Source of the DNA: Halanaerobium hydrogeniformans
GTDB taxonomy: Bacteria > Bacillota > Halanaerobiia > Halanaerobiales > Halanaerobiaceae
Assembly: GCF_000166415.1 (NCBI RefSeq)
Contig: NC_014654.1
Span: 930,001-994,000, forward strand
Direction: 5' to 3'
Length of the DNA: 64,000 nt
A program made the position numbers and the translations under genes. The notes under the pieces are model-generated. The model saw nothing but the letters and a program-made list of their open reading frames with translations, made no database searches and had not been told where the DNA came from. Shown here piece after piece: positions 15,683 through 25,119 of this stretch; within the stretch, counting starts at the first letter, position 1, and every line of letters begins with the position of its first letter.

Positions 15683-18379
15683 ATGAAAGAGATTTTAAAA
15701 CATAATAAATTGATAGTTGTGGTAATTTTAGTGATGACTGTATTTTTTGCCATACAACTGCCGAAGGTAGAAATAGATAATGATATCGAGGTGTTTTTAC
15801 CAGATGACCATATTTCAAAAGTTACTACTGAAGAAATAGAGGATATATTTGGTGAAAATGATGGTATAGTTACTGCAGTCAGATTTAAAGAAGGTAGTAT
15901 TTTTGATTATCATAATATCAGCAGAATAGAAAATATTACCCATGATTTAGAAAATATTAAAGAAGTTGATGAGGTCACCTCATTGACAAACGTAGATTTT
16001 ATCGAAGGAACAGCAGAAGGTATGCTGGTCGAAAATTTAGTAACTGAACTCCCCAGAACAGACAGAGAGAAATATCAGATTAAAGAAAACATATTAAGCT
16101 GGGATTTTTACAGAAATAATCTTTATTCAGATGATTTTCAGTCAACCCAGATTTTAATAACCCTTAATGAAGGGCTTTCAACAGAAGAAGAAAATGCTGC
16201 CTATTATAAAGTTGAAGAGATAACAGAAGAATATAATGCCCGAGATCTAGAGAGTTACATTTCTGGAGCAACAGCTATTAATGTCAGGATGGGAGATAGC
16301 ATGTTAGAGGATATAAAATACTTGATCCCTTTTATTGTCCTGGTTTTAATACTTACATTATATATATTTTTCAGAAAAATATTACCTGTAATTTTGATCA
16401 TGCTCAATGTATCGATAAGCAGTATCTGGGCAGTTGGCTTAATGGCCTATCTTGGGGTCAATCTGACACTTGTCTCTACGGTTATACCTGTACTCTTAAT
16501 CGCAGTGGGAAGTGCATATGGAATCCATATTTTAAGCCATTATTATGATTATCTGGCAGAATATGATGGAGAGATAGATCAGGAAAAGCAGGAAGAATTA
16601 GTACTTAAAACAGTTAAGCAGTTGGGCAAACCGGTCTTTCTTGCTGCCTTAACAACTGCGGTTGGTTTTGGTTCACTTGCATCAAGTGAGATTATTCCAA
16701 TTAGAACTTTTGGTATTTTTACAGCGATAGGTATTTCAACAGCTTTTATAATTTCTCTATTTTTGATACCTTCGTTGTTGATTTTAATTTTCTCATATCA
16801 AAAAGACACTTCTAAACTTGACTATCAAAAAATAGATTATTTTGAATCAACGATTTTAAAACTGCATAAATTTTATTCAAATAAAAGGATCTCAATTATA
16901 ATTACCGCTTTAATCATCGTAATTGTTTCAATTATAGGTTTACCCAGGATAGTAATAGATACACCATTAATAGAAATGTTTAGAGAAAACAGTCAGATCA
17001 GACAGGCAGATGATTTTATTAATCAAAATTTTGCCGGAACAACAATCATGAATGTGATGATTGAGGGTGAAGATACTGGAAGTCTTAATCACCCTCAGAT
17101 ATTAAAACCAATGGCTGATATGCAAAACTATATGAGTTCATCTTTTAAAGAAGTTGGTAAGATGTCTTCAATCGCTGATTATATCAAAAGGATGAATCAA
17201 GTAATGCATTATCCAGAAGAAGAGATAGTTGAGGAAGAAACGGATTCTCAAGAAGTTGATGATGGGGCCAGCTTCTATAATCAAAGTGAGGAAGAAGATA
17301 ATGATACCGGTAGTTTTTATCAGGAAAACAATGAGGCTGATACCGGCAGTTTCTATGAAGAAGAAAACTCCAGTGAAGCAGATACAGGCAGTTTCTATGA
17401 GGCAGAGACTGAGCCAGAAGAAGAAACCCCGGCTAGGGAGATAATTCCCGGTCCTGACAGGGAGCAGAATCTAAGTGAATATGAGTTTATGATGCTAATA
17501 AATAGGGCGCTGGCAAGAGCTGATAGGCTTGATATTTCTGCAGATGAGATGGTCAGACTGCTTAATCAAGAAATGAACTACCAGGCAGCAAATTATTATG
17601 AAATACCGGTTGATCTAGAAAAATATGGTGCTGAAAGAGAAGAAAATCTCCAAAATCTAATTTCTCAATATTTACTGCTTTATTCAGGTAGTCTTGATGA
17701 TATGATAAATGATGATTTAGAACCAGATAAAGCTCAGATCTTAGTTCAGCTTAATGACCCCAGTACAATTGTAGCTGGAGAGGTTAGAGAGACAATTTTA
17801 AATTATGCGGATAATAATTTTCCGGATGGTTATGAAACTACAGTTTCTGGTAATGCTGTAATGGCTCAAGCGGCAAATGATTTAATTGTCAGCAGTCAAA
17901 CCAGAAGTATTTTAATCTCATTTATTGTGGTATTTTTGATAGTTTCTTATTCGTTTAAGTCTTTAATTGCTGGAATTTATGGGATTATACCATTAGCCTT
18001 TGCTCTATTGATAAATTTTGCCTTGATGGGTTATACAGGTATAAAACTCGATGTGGGAACAGCTATGGTTGCTTCAATCGCAATAGGTATTGGAGTAGAT
18101 TATACAATTCATTTTCTCCACAGCTATCATAAAGAGAGACTAAAAAGTGATGATCTATTTTTGGTAACACAAAATACTTTAACCTCAACAGGTAAAGCGA
18201 TTATCTTTAATGCAATATCTGTGGCAGCAGGTTTTATGGTACTTCTCTTTTCGAACTTTTATCCACTTGTATATTTAGGGCTTTTAATAACAGTTACTAT
18301 GTTTTCTTCTTCAATGGCTGCTTTAACAATTTTGCCATTGATGCTCAATATATTTAAACCTAAGTTTATTCAAAAATAA
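15683..18379 (+). CDS. MMPL/HpnN-type RND superfamily exporter
   Basis: The 898-residue inner-membrane protein has two RND halves, each with one helix, a large outer loop and a five-helix bundle (about 220-390 and 745-890). Motifs include VLLIAVGSAYGIHILSHYYDY and ASIAIGIGVDYTIHFLHSYHKE, the central-helix blocks of MMPL/patched-type pumps. These proteins move lipids or hydrophobic compounds using the proton or sodium gradient. The second outer loop holds an acidic segment with four DTGSFY-like repeats. ATG 15683 follows GGGAGG. A LolA-like protein and an outer-membrane barrel follow, suggesting a full trans-envelope route. Confidence 0.88.
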   Translation: MKEILKHNKLIVVVILVMTVFFAIQLPKVEIDNDIEVFLPDDHISKVTTEEIEDIFGENDGIVTAVRFKEGSIFDYHNISRIENITHDLENIKEVDEVTSLTNVDFIEGTAEGMLVENLVTELPRTDREKYQIKENILSWDFYRNNLYSDDFQSTQILITLNEGLSTEEENAAYYKVEEITEEYNARDLESYISGATAINVRMGDSMLEDIKYLIPFIVLVLILTLYIFFRKILPVILIMLNVSISSIWAVGLMAYLGVNLTLVSTVIPVLLIAVGSAYGIHILSHYYDYLAEYDGEIDQEKQEELVLKTVKQLGKPVFLAALTTAVGFGSLASSEIIPIRTFGIFTAIGISTAFIISLFLIPSLLILIFSYQKDTSKLDYQKIDYFESTILKLHKFYSNKRISIIITALIIVIVSIIGLPRIVIDTPLIEMFRENSQIRQADDFINQNFAGTTIMNVMIEGEDTGSLNHPQILKPMADMQNYMSSSFKEVGKMSSIADYIKRMNQVMHYPEEEIVEEETDSQEVDDGASFYNQSEEEDNDTGSFYQENNEADTGSFYEEENSSEADTGSFYEAETEPEEETPAREIIPGPDREQNLSEYEFMMLINRALARADRLDISADEMVRLLNQEMNYQAANYYEIPVDLEKYGAEREENLQNLISQYLLLYSGSLDDMINDDLEPDKAQILVQLNDPSTIVAGEVRETILNYADNNFPDGYETTVSGNAVMAQAANDLIVSSQTRSILISFIVVFLIVSYSFKSLIAGIYGIIPLAFALLINFALMGYTGIKLDVGTAMVASIAIGIGVDYTIHFLHSYHKERLKSDDLFLVTQNTLTSTGKAIIFNAISVAAGFMVLLFSNFYPLVYLGLLITVTMFSSSMAALTILPLMLNIFKPKFIQK
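17257..17403 (+). repeat. Tandem DTGSFY repeats in the MMPL exporter loop
   Basis: Within the second periplasmic loop, four related units (GASFY, then DTGSFY three times) are separated by Glu/Asn-rich linkers of about 7-10 residues. The DNA copies differ in codon use (GATACCGGTAG, GATACCGGCAG, GATACAGGCAG), so the repeat is conserved at protein level and is not a fresh duplication. Confidence 0.8.
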
Positions 18380-18411
18380 GTTTTGACCCAAATTAAAAGG
18401 AGGAATTAAAA

Positions 18412-19233
18412 ATGACAAAATTATTTAGAAACTCACTAAAGATAACAGCTTTGATTTTGATGATTTTAACCGTATTTAGCTTTTCTGTATTTGCTGTTGA
18501 TGGTAGAGAGGTGATGGAAAGGGTAGATGAACGTGATACCGGAGATGCCAGACATGCTCTGATGGGAATGGATTTGATTGATGAATCTGGAGATGTGAGA
18601 TCCAGGGTTATAGAGACCTGGTCAAAAACAGCCGATCAGGAGCTTGATTTAGATAAAACCATAATGGTGTTCCATGAGCCCTCTTCTGTTAGAAACACCC
18701 GTTTTTTACAGGAAGAGGTTGATGGTGATGATGATAACCAGTGGATATATTTACCTGATTTAGGTAGGGTAAGAAGAATTTCTGGTTCTCAGGGTGAAGA
18801 CTCTTTTATGGGTTCTGATTTTACCTATGATGATATGAAATCTAGAGAACTTGATGATTTTGAATATGAGCTTTTAGGTGAAGAAGAACTCGGTGAATAT
18901 GATACCTATGTTGTAGAGGCAATTCCAATCAACCCGGAAGAAGAACAGTACAAAAAGACCATTTCCTGGGTTACTAAAGAACATTATATCCCTGTTAAAG
19001 TAGAGATGTATGATCATGATACTGGTGATTTATATAAAGAGATGACTGTAGAGCATAATATAGAAAAGATTGATGGAATCTGGACTGTTTTTTCTACAAC
19101 CATGAAAGATTTAGATTCTGGCCACAGTACCCGTCTTTATGTACAGGAAAGAGACGGAGAACCTCTGATAGAATATAATGTAGATATAAGTGATCAGAGA
19201 TTTACTCAGCAGTTTTTAAGAACAGGTCGGTAA
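18412..19233 (+). CDS. LolA-like outer-membrane lipoprotein-sorting family protein
   Basis: The 273-residue protein has a Sec signal peptide (about 1-28, ending FSVFA). It then shows the LolA-like (PF17131) pattern: RSRVIETWSK, QWIYLPDLGRVRRISGS, SDFTYDDMKSRELDDFEYELLGEE and ISWVTKEHYIPVKVEMYD. The fold is an open half-barrel that carries an acyl or other hydrophobic ligand through the periplasm. It lies between the MMPL pump and an outer-membrane barrel, so it probably shuttles the exported molecule. The ATG is preceded by AAAAGGAGG. Confidence 0.85.
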   Translation: MTKLFRNSLKITALILMILTVFSFSVFAVDGREVMERVDERDTGDARHALMGMDLIDESGDVRSRVIETWSKTADQELDLDKTIMVFHEPSSVRNTRFLQEEVDGDDDNQWIYLPDLGRVRRISGSQGEDSFMGSDFTYDDMKSRELDDFEYELLGEEELGEYDTYVVEAIPINPEEEQYKKTISWVTKEHYIPVKVEMYDHDTGDLYKEMTVEHNIEKIDGIWTVFSTTMKDLDSGHSTRLYVQERDGEPLIEYNVDISDQRFTQQFLRTGR

Positions 19234-19290
19234 ACTTAGATTGAAATAAAATTTGCTTTAAGATAGTTAAGTCCAAGGAGGGTCAAAAAA

Positions 19291-20667
19291 ATGCTAAAAA
19301 AAGATAAAATGATACTGCTATTACTGCTGATTTTTGTGCTAAGCTTTTCTTTTTCCACAGCAGCTTTTGGAGGTGGATTTTATACTCAGGATACTCAGGT
19401 AACATTGGAAGGAGATATTTATCCAGAATTTAGAATCTTTAGTGATAGTGGTGATATAGAGGAAAACTTAAGGGGTAAGCTGGATATTGCTTATCCTGGA
19501 TCAACCCATGAATTTAATGTACTGCTCAATTACCAAATAGGTGCTGCAGAAGAGATAGATTTTGCTGAAGCATATTACAGGTATTATGGAGAACAGTATG
19601 AAATATTGATCGGAAAAAACAGATTGGTCTGGGGTGAAGGTGATCAGGTCCATGTAGTTGATCATATTAATCCAGAGGATTTAAGTGACTTTATTAATCC
19701 TGATTATTTAGATAGGCAGGTTGGTGAAGAAATGATTAAAATTGACCGCTATTTTAGAGGTGGTAATGCCAATTTAGAGTTCGTCTATACTCCTGATTTT
19801 AATGGTAATCGGCTGGCAAATGATCCTGACAGTCCTTTAGGCAATTGGATTATCAATCCTTTTGCAGCAGAAATAACTTTTGCAGAGATATTAGATAATA
19901 CTGCTTACAGGAGTGAAAAGGAAATACTAGATAGGGTGGAATCCTCAATTCAGGATGAAGACCATCAGTTTGCCCTTCGCTTTACAGATAGCCGTGGTGG
20001 AACAGATTATGGTTTCAGTTATTATAAAGGTTATTTAAGAGAGCCAAGTTATGATAAGGCTGCTATTAATAGACTTAGAACTGCTTTGGATCAAAATGGT
20101 TTTGATCAAAGTGAATTTGAGGCAGAACTTGATGCGGCTGACATCCACTATGATGAGGTAGATGCATTTGGTTTTGAGATGGCCAGGGTTATCGGTGATA
20201 TTAACAGTCGTTTTGAGTTAGCCTATTTAAGAACAGATGACAGCTCTGGTGATGATCCTCTAACCAGAAATAATCGAATAGGCTGGGTAGTCGGTGGAGA
20301 CAGAAATCTTCCTTATAATAATCTGAATTTAAATATTCAGTTTACCGGTGAAAAAATACTTGATGATGATGCAATCGGAAATAATGAACTGCATATAGAT
20401 TATGATGAAGATGGTGACTATACAACCCACCGGGCCATAGTTAAGCTTGAAGACAGCTATCAGAATGAAAGGATAATTCCCCAGTTAACCTGGATCTATA
20501 ACTTCAATGATAATGACTACAGTTTAGAAGCAGCTGTTGATTATGAACTACAGCAGGATCTAGAACTGCAGTTATCTCATAAGATCTTTAGGGGAGATGA
20601 AGATACTACCTTTGGCCAATTTGAAGACAATGATTTTACTTCAATTGCTTTAAAATATAGTTTTTAA
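19291..20667 (+). CDS. Probable outer-membrane beta-barrel (DUF1302-like)
   Basis: The 458-residue protein has a signal peptide (about 1-27). Alternating amphipathic strands follow, many Tyr/Asp/Gly, and it ends in Phe (ALKYSF), typical of outer-membrane barrels. The GKNRLVWGEGDQ...VVDHINPEDLSDF segment resembles DUF1302 proteins, which occur next to MMPL pumps and LolA-like partners in Proteobacteria. I infer an outer-membrane exit or docking role for the same substrate. The AAGGAGGG site is 9 bases before ATG. A second envelope membrane is implied. Confidence 0.78.
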   Translation: MLKKDKMILLLLLIFVLSFSFSTAAFGGGFYTQDTQVTLEGDIYPEFRIFSDSGDIEENLRGKLDIAYPGSTHEFNVLLNYQIGAAEEIDFAEAYYRYYGEQYEILIGKNRLVWGEGDQVHVVDHINPEDLSDFINPDYLDRQVGEEMIKIDRYFRGGNANLEFVYTPDFNGNRLANDPDSPLGNWIINPFAAEITFAEILDNTAYRSEKEILDRVESSIQDEDHQFALRFTDSRGGTDYGFSYYKGYLREPSYDKAAINRLRTALDQNGFDQSEFEAELDAADIHYDEVDAFGFEMARVIGDINSRFELAYLRTDDSSGDDPLTRNNRIGWVVGGDRNLPYNNLNLNIQFTGEKILDDDAIGNNELHIDYDEDGDYTTHRAIVKLEDSYQNERIIPQLTWIYNFNDNDYSLEAAVDYELQQDLELQLSHKIFRGDEDTTFGQFEDNDFTSIALKYSF

Positions 20668-20765
20668 ACAGCTTTTTTAAAAAGCAATATATTTGGCTGA
20701 TATTAGCTGGCTAAAAAAATAATTATGGGCCATAATAAAATAACTCTCCTGTAATTGTAAAATAG

Positions 20766-20794
20766 TTGACAATTATATAGTGAATAGTTATAAT
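20766..20794 (+). promoter_or_regulatory. Sigma-A promoter of the ferredoxin gene
   Basis: TTGACA (20766-20771), a 17-bp spacer and TATAAT (20789-20794) form a perfect consensus promoter, in keeping with very high expression of clostridial-type ferredoxins. Confidence 0.85.
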
Positions 20795-20859
20795 AGTTTT
20801 GTGAACTTTTTTTTAAAAATTATAAATAAAGTTGAATAGCAGGAGGTGAACTACTTAAT

Positions 20860-21030
20860 ATGGCTCATGTAATTAATGATGATTGCATTCTTTGCGGTGC
20901 CTGTGCACCTGAATGTCCTGTTGACTGTATTAGCGAAGGTGATACTAAATACGAAATTGATGCTGACGAATGTATCGATTGTGCAGCATGTGTATCTGTT
21001 TGTCCTGTCGATGCTATTAGTCAAGCTTAA
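20860..21030 (+). CDS. 2[4Fe-4S] ferredoxin, clostridial type
   Basis: A 56-residue ORF starts at ATG 20860 behind AGGAGGTGA. It carries two classical cluster motifs, CILCGACAPECP and CIDCAACVSVCP, each CxxCxxCxxxCP. It is the low-potential electron carrier for pyruvate:ferredoxin oxidoreductase, hydrogenase and Rnf-type enzymes in anaerobes. The protein is acidic. It stands alone, with its own consensus promoter and terminator. Confidence 0.96.
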   Translation: MAHVINDDCILCGACAPECPVDCISEGDTKYEIDADECIDCAACVSVCPVDAISQA

Positions 21031-21043
21031 ACCATTTTTAGAA

Positions 21044-21069
21044 GCCGGAGTATTTGCTCCGGTCTTTTT
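21044..21069 (+). terminator. Intrinsic terminator of the ferredoxin gene
   Basis: CCGGAG (21045-21050) pairs with CTCCGG (21057-21062) around a 6-nt loop, followed by TCTTTTT. Confidence 0.85.
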
Positions 21070-21233
21070 CTTTATTAGATATTGAATTTATCTTTAAATA
21101 ATGGAGTGGTAATTTTTGGGAGCAATAATTAAAGCAGGATTTGATTATTTTTTAGAGAATTGTTAATAATGTAGAGAAAAAAATTGAAAAAATATAAATT
21201 AGTACGGATTTTAAATAAGGAGATGAAGCTTGA

Positions 21234-22466
21234 ATGCAGGAATTAAAAAAGGTTGATCCTGAAATTGCAGCAATAATTTCAGAAGAGGATAAAAGGCAGG
21301 TTCAAAATATTGAACTTATTGCCTCGGAAAATTTTGTTAGTTCAGCTGTTATGGAAGCAGCTGGGTCAGTTTTAACAAACAAGTATGCAGAAGGTTATCC
21401 CGGGAAAAGATATTATGGTGGCTGTGAAGTAATCGATAAGGCAGAAGAACTAGCAATAGAGCGAGCTAAAGAATTATTTAATGCAGAACATGCAAATGTG
21501 CAACCACATTCTGGCTCACAGGCAAATCAGGCAGTTTATTTTGCCCATGTACCTCTAGGTGGTACGATTTTGGCGATGGACCTCACCCATGGCGGACATT
21601 TAACCCATGGTAGCCCGGTTAATATGTCAGGTGAATACTATAATTTCGTTCATTATGGTGTTACTAAAGATAAGGAAATTATAGATTACGAACAGGTAAG
21701 AACACTGGCCAAAGAACATAAGCCGGATATGATAGTTGCAGGAGCAAGTGCCTATTCGAAGGTAATTAACTTTAATGCTTTTAGAGAAATAGCTGATGAA
21801 GTTGGTGCATTATTTACAGTAGATATGGCCCATATTGCAGGGCTTGTTGCAGCAGATCTGCATCCTAACCCTGTTCCGGTGGCTGACTTTGTTACAACTA
21901 CAACCCATAAGACCTTAAGAGGAACCAGAGGTGGAATGATCCTCTGTAAAAAAGAATATGCAAAATCAATCGATAAAGCTATATTTCCTGGTCTGCAGGG
22001 TGGCCCTCTGATGCATATTATTGCAGCTAAGGCAGTTTCTTTTAAAGAAGCATTAACAGATGATTTTATAAAATATCAACAGCAGATCATTAATAATGCC
22101 AGAGTACTTGCTGAAGAAATAAGCAGTTATGGAATGAGAATTGTTTCCGGAGGAACCGAAAATCATATGATGTTGGTAGATTTAACTAATATGGAAATCA
22201 CCGGCAAAGAAGCAGAAGAGGCTTTAGATAAAGTCGGTATAACTGTTAATAAAAATACAATTCCATTTGAAACTAGAAGTCCTTTTGTTACAAGTGGAAT
22301 TAGAATTGGAACCCCAGCAGTTACAAGCCAGGGAATGAAAGAAAAAGATATGAAAAAAGTAGCAGAATATATTTTTGAGGCACTAAAAAATATTAAAGAT
22401 GAAGAAAAATTAAAAGAGATGAAAAAAGAAGTACATGCTTTCTCAGCTCAATTTAAAATGAACTAA
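21234..22466 (+). CDS. glyA: Serine hydroxymethyltransferase
   Basis: The 410-residue PLP enzyme converts serine and tetrahydrofolate to glycine and methylene-tetrahydrofolate. Visible landmarks are [11 protein letters not shown] at the N-terminus, [28 protein letters not shown] and the PLP-lysine motif [14 protein letters not shown]. The C-terminal tail is complete. Length is standard. AAGGAGA lies 10 bases before ATG, and a terminator follows 26 bases after the stop, so it is probably monocistronic. Confidence 0.97.
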   Translation: MQELKKVDPEIAAIISEEDKRQVQNIELIASENFVSSAVMEAAGSVLTNKYAEGYPGKRYYGGCEVIDKAEELAIERAKELFNAEHANVQPHSGSQANQAVYFAHVPLGGTILAMDLTHGGHLTHGSPVNMSGEYYNFVHYGVTKDKEIIDYEQVRTLAKEHKPDMIVAGASAYSKVINFNAFREIADEVGALFTVDMAHIAGLVAADLHPNPVPVADFVTTTTHKTLRGTRGGMILCKKEYAKSIDKAIFPGLQGGPLMHIIAAKAVSFKEALTDDFIKYQQQIINNARVLAEEISSYGMRIVSGGTENHMMLVDLTNMEITGKEAEEALDKVGITVNKNTIPFETRSPFVTSGIRIGTPAVTSQGMKEKDMKKVAEYIFEALKNIKDEEKLKEMKKEVHAFSAQFKMN

Positions 22467-22492
22467 AAAGCAAAAAAATTCAATCTCTAATG

Positions 22493-22516
22493 AGCCGGGG
22501 AGACCCGGCTATTTTT
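22493..22516 (+). terminator. Intrinsic terminator of glyA
   Basis: AGCCGGG (22493-22499) pairs with CCCGGCT (22504-22510) around GAGA, and an ATTTTT tract follows. Confidence 0.85.
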
Positions 22517-22535
22517 ATAATAGAAGGTGGTAAAA

Positions 22536-23375
22536 ATGAATATAAAATTAATATCTTTTGATTTAGATGGAACCCTTTTAAATGATCAGCATCAGCTACA
22601 TGAAAAAACTATTGAAGCTGTTCAGGCAATCCGCCAAAAGGGGATAAAAACTTTAATTGCTACAGGTAGAATGTATATTTCTGCTAAACCATATGTAAAT
22701 TCTTTAGAAATGAAAGACCCGGTTATTACCTATAATGGTGCTTTAGTGATGAATCCGCTTTTAGATCAAGAAATTTATCACTCCCCAATCCCCTTAGATA
22801 TTGCCAAAGATATCAGCAAAAGGTTAAAAGAAGGGAATTATTATTTACAGACTTTTCTCGATGACACACTTTATGTTGCTGAAAAAAATGATTTCACCCT
22901 TAAATATGAAAATATTGCCGGGGTAGAAGCTCAGGTTGTAGGTGATCTGACGGAGTTCATGGATAAAGGACCCACTAAAATGTTGATTATTGAAGAAGAT
23001 GAAAGTGTTCAAATAGAAATTCAAAATTTTCTTTTAGATAATTTTTCTGATGAAATTGAAATTACTTCTTCTTATCCTTCTTTTCTTGAAATAACTAAAA
23101 AAGGTATTTCTAAAGCAGTTCCTTTAAAAAAATATGCTGAAGAAAACAACTTAAAAAAAGAAGAAATAATGGCTTTTGGAGATGGATTAAATGATTTAAA
23201 AATGATAGAGTGGGCTGGACAGGGAATAGCAATGGAAAATGCTCATCCTGGGTTAAGAGAAGCAGCTGATGATATTGCTCAAAATAATAATCAGCTCGGT
23301 GTAGCCAGATATTTAAATGATAAATTTGATTTAGCTTTAGAGATAGAAGCAGAAGTTGAGAAAGAAAAAAACTAA
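22536..23375 (+). CDS. Cof-type HAD-superfamily IIB phosphatase
   Basis: The 279-residue protein has HAD motif I DLDGTLLN (about 8-15), motif II ATGR, a C2B-type cap domain and motif IV GDGLNDLKMIEWAG. Cof/YidA-type enzymes dephosphorylate sugar phosphates or FMN; the substrate here cannot be told. ATG 22536 was chosen because AAGGTGGT precedes it; an upstream GTG would start inside that ribosome site. The stretch after position 250 is a short Glu/Lys-rich tail. Confidence 0.92.
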   Translation: MNIKLISFDLDGTLLNDQHQLHEKTIEAVQAIRQKGIKTLIATGRMYISAKPYVNSLEMKDPVITYNGALVMNPLLDQEIYHSPIPLDIAKDISKRLKEGNYYLQTFLDDTLYVAEKNDFTLKYENIAGVEAQVVGDLTEFMDKGPTKMLIIEEDESVQIEIQNFLLDNFSDEIEITSSYPSFLEITKKGISKAVPLKKYAEENNLKKEEIMAFGDGLNDLKMIEWAGQGIAMENAHPGLREAADDIAQNNNQLGVARYLNDKFDLALEIEAEVEKEKN

Positions 23376-23453
23376 AATTGCTGTTATTCTAAAATAGAAG
23401 CTAAATATGTTATAATTAAATTAAGTTTAAAGTTTTCTCAGGAGGGGTTTTTA

Positions 23454-24116
23454 TTGGAAATATTCTCTGTCTTAAAATATACTTTCAAAAAGTTTTATGA
23501 ACACCTATTTAAACTTTTTATTTTAGGAATGAGCTGGTTTATATTAACTTTACTGCTGTTACTGGTGGTTATAATTTCTATTACAACTGGCTGGTATATT
23601 ATTTTGCCTATACCACTGCTTTTATTAGGCCCTCTGTTTTTAACTGCTCTTTATGGGGTTAATCAACTTTTAGAATATCGAGAGTATTCTTTAAAGGTGT
23701 TATTAAGTTATTTTAAAAATAATTTTTGGCGGGGATTTTTAGCCTGTATTTTTAGTATAGTTATTTATCTGATCCTATTATTTGATATACGCTTTTTTAT
23801 TCTGCAGGGCCAACATAATACCTGGTTTTTAGCTTTCGCCTTTTTATTTGGCTATTTGTTAATTTATTTTTCTATTTATGAGGCTTATTTATGGGGTATG
23901 TTAGTTATTCAGCCTGAAAAAAGTCTTAAAGATATTTTTAAAAATGCAATTGTATTAAGCCTTGACAATATTGTTTTTTCTTTGGTCTGGTTTTTAGCAT
24001 TATTTTCAATTTCATTTTTATTATTAATGATCGGAATCGGACTGCCGACAGCTTTTATCGGTATTATCGGGACTTTGATTTTAAAAGGCAATAAAGAAAT
24101 GCTGGCAAAATATTAA
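23454..24116 (+). CDS. DUF624/YesL-like membrane protein
   Basis: The 220-residue protein has about five strongly hydrophobic helices. The arrangement resembles DUF624 (YesL) proteins: an N-terminal amphipathic stretch ending with FKLFILGMSW, LLLGPLFLTALYGVNQLLEYRE, and a positively charged C-terminus after LILKG. Family function is unknown, though members often sit near sugar-use genes. It starts with TTG behind AGGAGGGG, 28 bases before the ROK kinase gene. Family assignment is from pattern only. Confidence 0.6.
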   Translation: MEIFSVLKYTFKKFYEHLFKLFILGMSWFILTLLLLLVVIISITTGWYIILPIPLLLLGPLFLTALYGVNQLLEYREYSLKVLLSYFKNNFWRGFLACIFSIVIYLILLFDIRFFILQGQHNTWFLAFAFLFGYLLIYFSIYEAYLWGMLVIQPEKSLKDIFKNAIVLSLDNIVFSLVWFLALFSISFLLLMIGIGLPTAFIGIIGTLILKGNKEMLAKY

Positions 24117-24144
24117 TTTTAGTTAATCTGAGGGGGATTTGGGG

Positions 24145-25119
24145 ATGAAAGAATATTATCTTGGTCTAGATTTAGGTGGCACAAAAATATTAACCGGTTT
24201 AGCTGATAAAAATGGCAAAATTTTAGCCCGTTCACGTAAAGATACTGAGGCAAAATATGGTGAAGAAAAAATTATAGCCAATATGGTTGAGAGTATAGAA
24301 GATGTTTTAGCAAAAACAGAACTTAAAGCAGAAGATATCAAATGTCTTGGCATCGGAAGCCCTGGTCCTTTAGATGCTAAAAAAGGAATAATTATAGAGA
24401 ATTCTAATTTGCCCTGGAAAAATGTTGCTATTGTTGACAGAATTGAAAAAGAAGTTGGAATTAAAACTTTGTTAAAAAATGATGCTAATGCTGCAGCTTT
24501 AGGTGAAAAATGGTTTGGAGCAGGTAGAAAAGTAAAAAATTTAGTTTATATTACCATTTCAACCGGTGTTGGTGGAGGAGCTATAATCAATCAGGAATTA
24601 TTTACTGGAGTTAATGATAATGCCTGTGAAATCGGTCATACCGTAATTGATCCAGATGGGCCTCTCTGTGGATGTGGCAATCATGGCTGTTTAGAAGCTT
24701 TTGCTTCTGGAACTGCGATAGGCCGGATGGCTCAGGAGGCAACAGCTGAGGGTAAAAGCAAAAAAATGCTTGATCTGGCAGATAATATTATAGAAGATGT
24801 TGATGCTGTTATCTGTGCTCAAGCTGCTTATCAGGGTGATCAGATAGCAAAAGACATCTTTGCTATAGCAGGATTTTATCTTGGGATTGGCCTGGCTAAT
24901 TTGATAAATATCTTTAATACAGAAATGATAATCTTAGGAGGCGGAGTTATGAAGGCATCTGATCTTTTTTTAGATAAAGCTTTAGAGTTGATGCGGGAAA
25001 ATGCCCTGGCAGGACCACTAGAAATCGTTGAGATAAGGGAAGCTGAACTTGGTTCTGATATTGGTTTAATGGGAGCTATTGCAGTTGCAATGGAAGACAG
25101 GTTGATAAAAAATGGCTGA
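24145..25119 (+). CDS. ROK-family glucokinase-like sugar kinase
   Basis: The 324-residue protein has the ATP phosphate motif DLGGTKI (about 8-14), catalytic NDANAAALGEKWFGAG, and the ROK zinc motif CGCGNHGCLEAFASG (about 175-189). GTVIDPDG-type spacing around EIGHTVIDPDG supports glucokinase activity, phosphorylating glucose for glycolysis. ATG 24145 follows GAGGGGGATTTGGGG; an in-frame TTG six bases earlier is less likely. It overlaps hprK by 8 bases, which suggests coupling of sugar uptake and catabolite control. Confidence 0.92.
   Translation: MKEYYLGLDLGGTKILTGLADKNGKILARSRKDTEAKYGEEKIIANMVESIEDVLAKTELKAEDIKCLGIGSPGPLDAKKGIIIENSNLPWKNVAIVDRIEKEVGIKTLLKNDANAAALGEKWFGAGRKVKNLVYITISTGVGGGAIINQELFTGVNDNACEIGHTVIDPDGPLCGCGNHGCLEAFASGTAIGRMAQEATAEGKSKKMLDLADNIIEDVDAVICAQAAYQGDQIAKDIFAIAGFYLGIGLANLINIFNTEMIILGGGVMKASDLFLDKALELMRENALAGPLEIVEIREAELGSDIGLMGAIAVAMEDRLIKNG

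Noticed and set aside
17229-17444. Basic 71-residue frame inside the MMPL exporter
   Set aside because: It is an alternative reading of the acidic repeat region, with no ribosome site of its own.
20876-21085. Hydrophobic 69-residue frame over the ferredoxin region
   Set aside because: It is an out-of-frame reading of the ferredoxin gene at 20860-21030, which has both cluster motifs and a ribosome site.
21070-21233. Riboswitch upstream of glyA
   Set aside because: No glycine or folate-type aptamer pattern or terminator-antiterminator pair was found in the leader.
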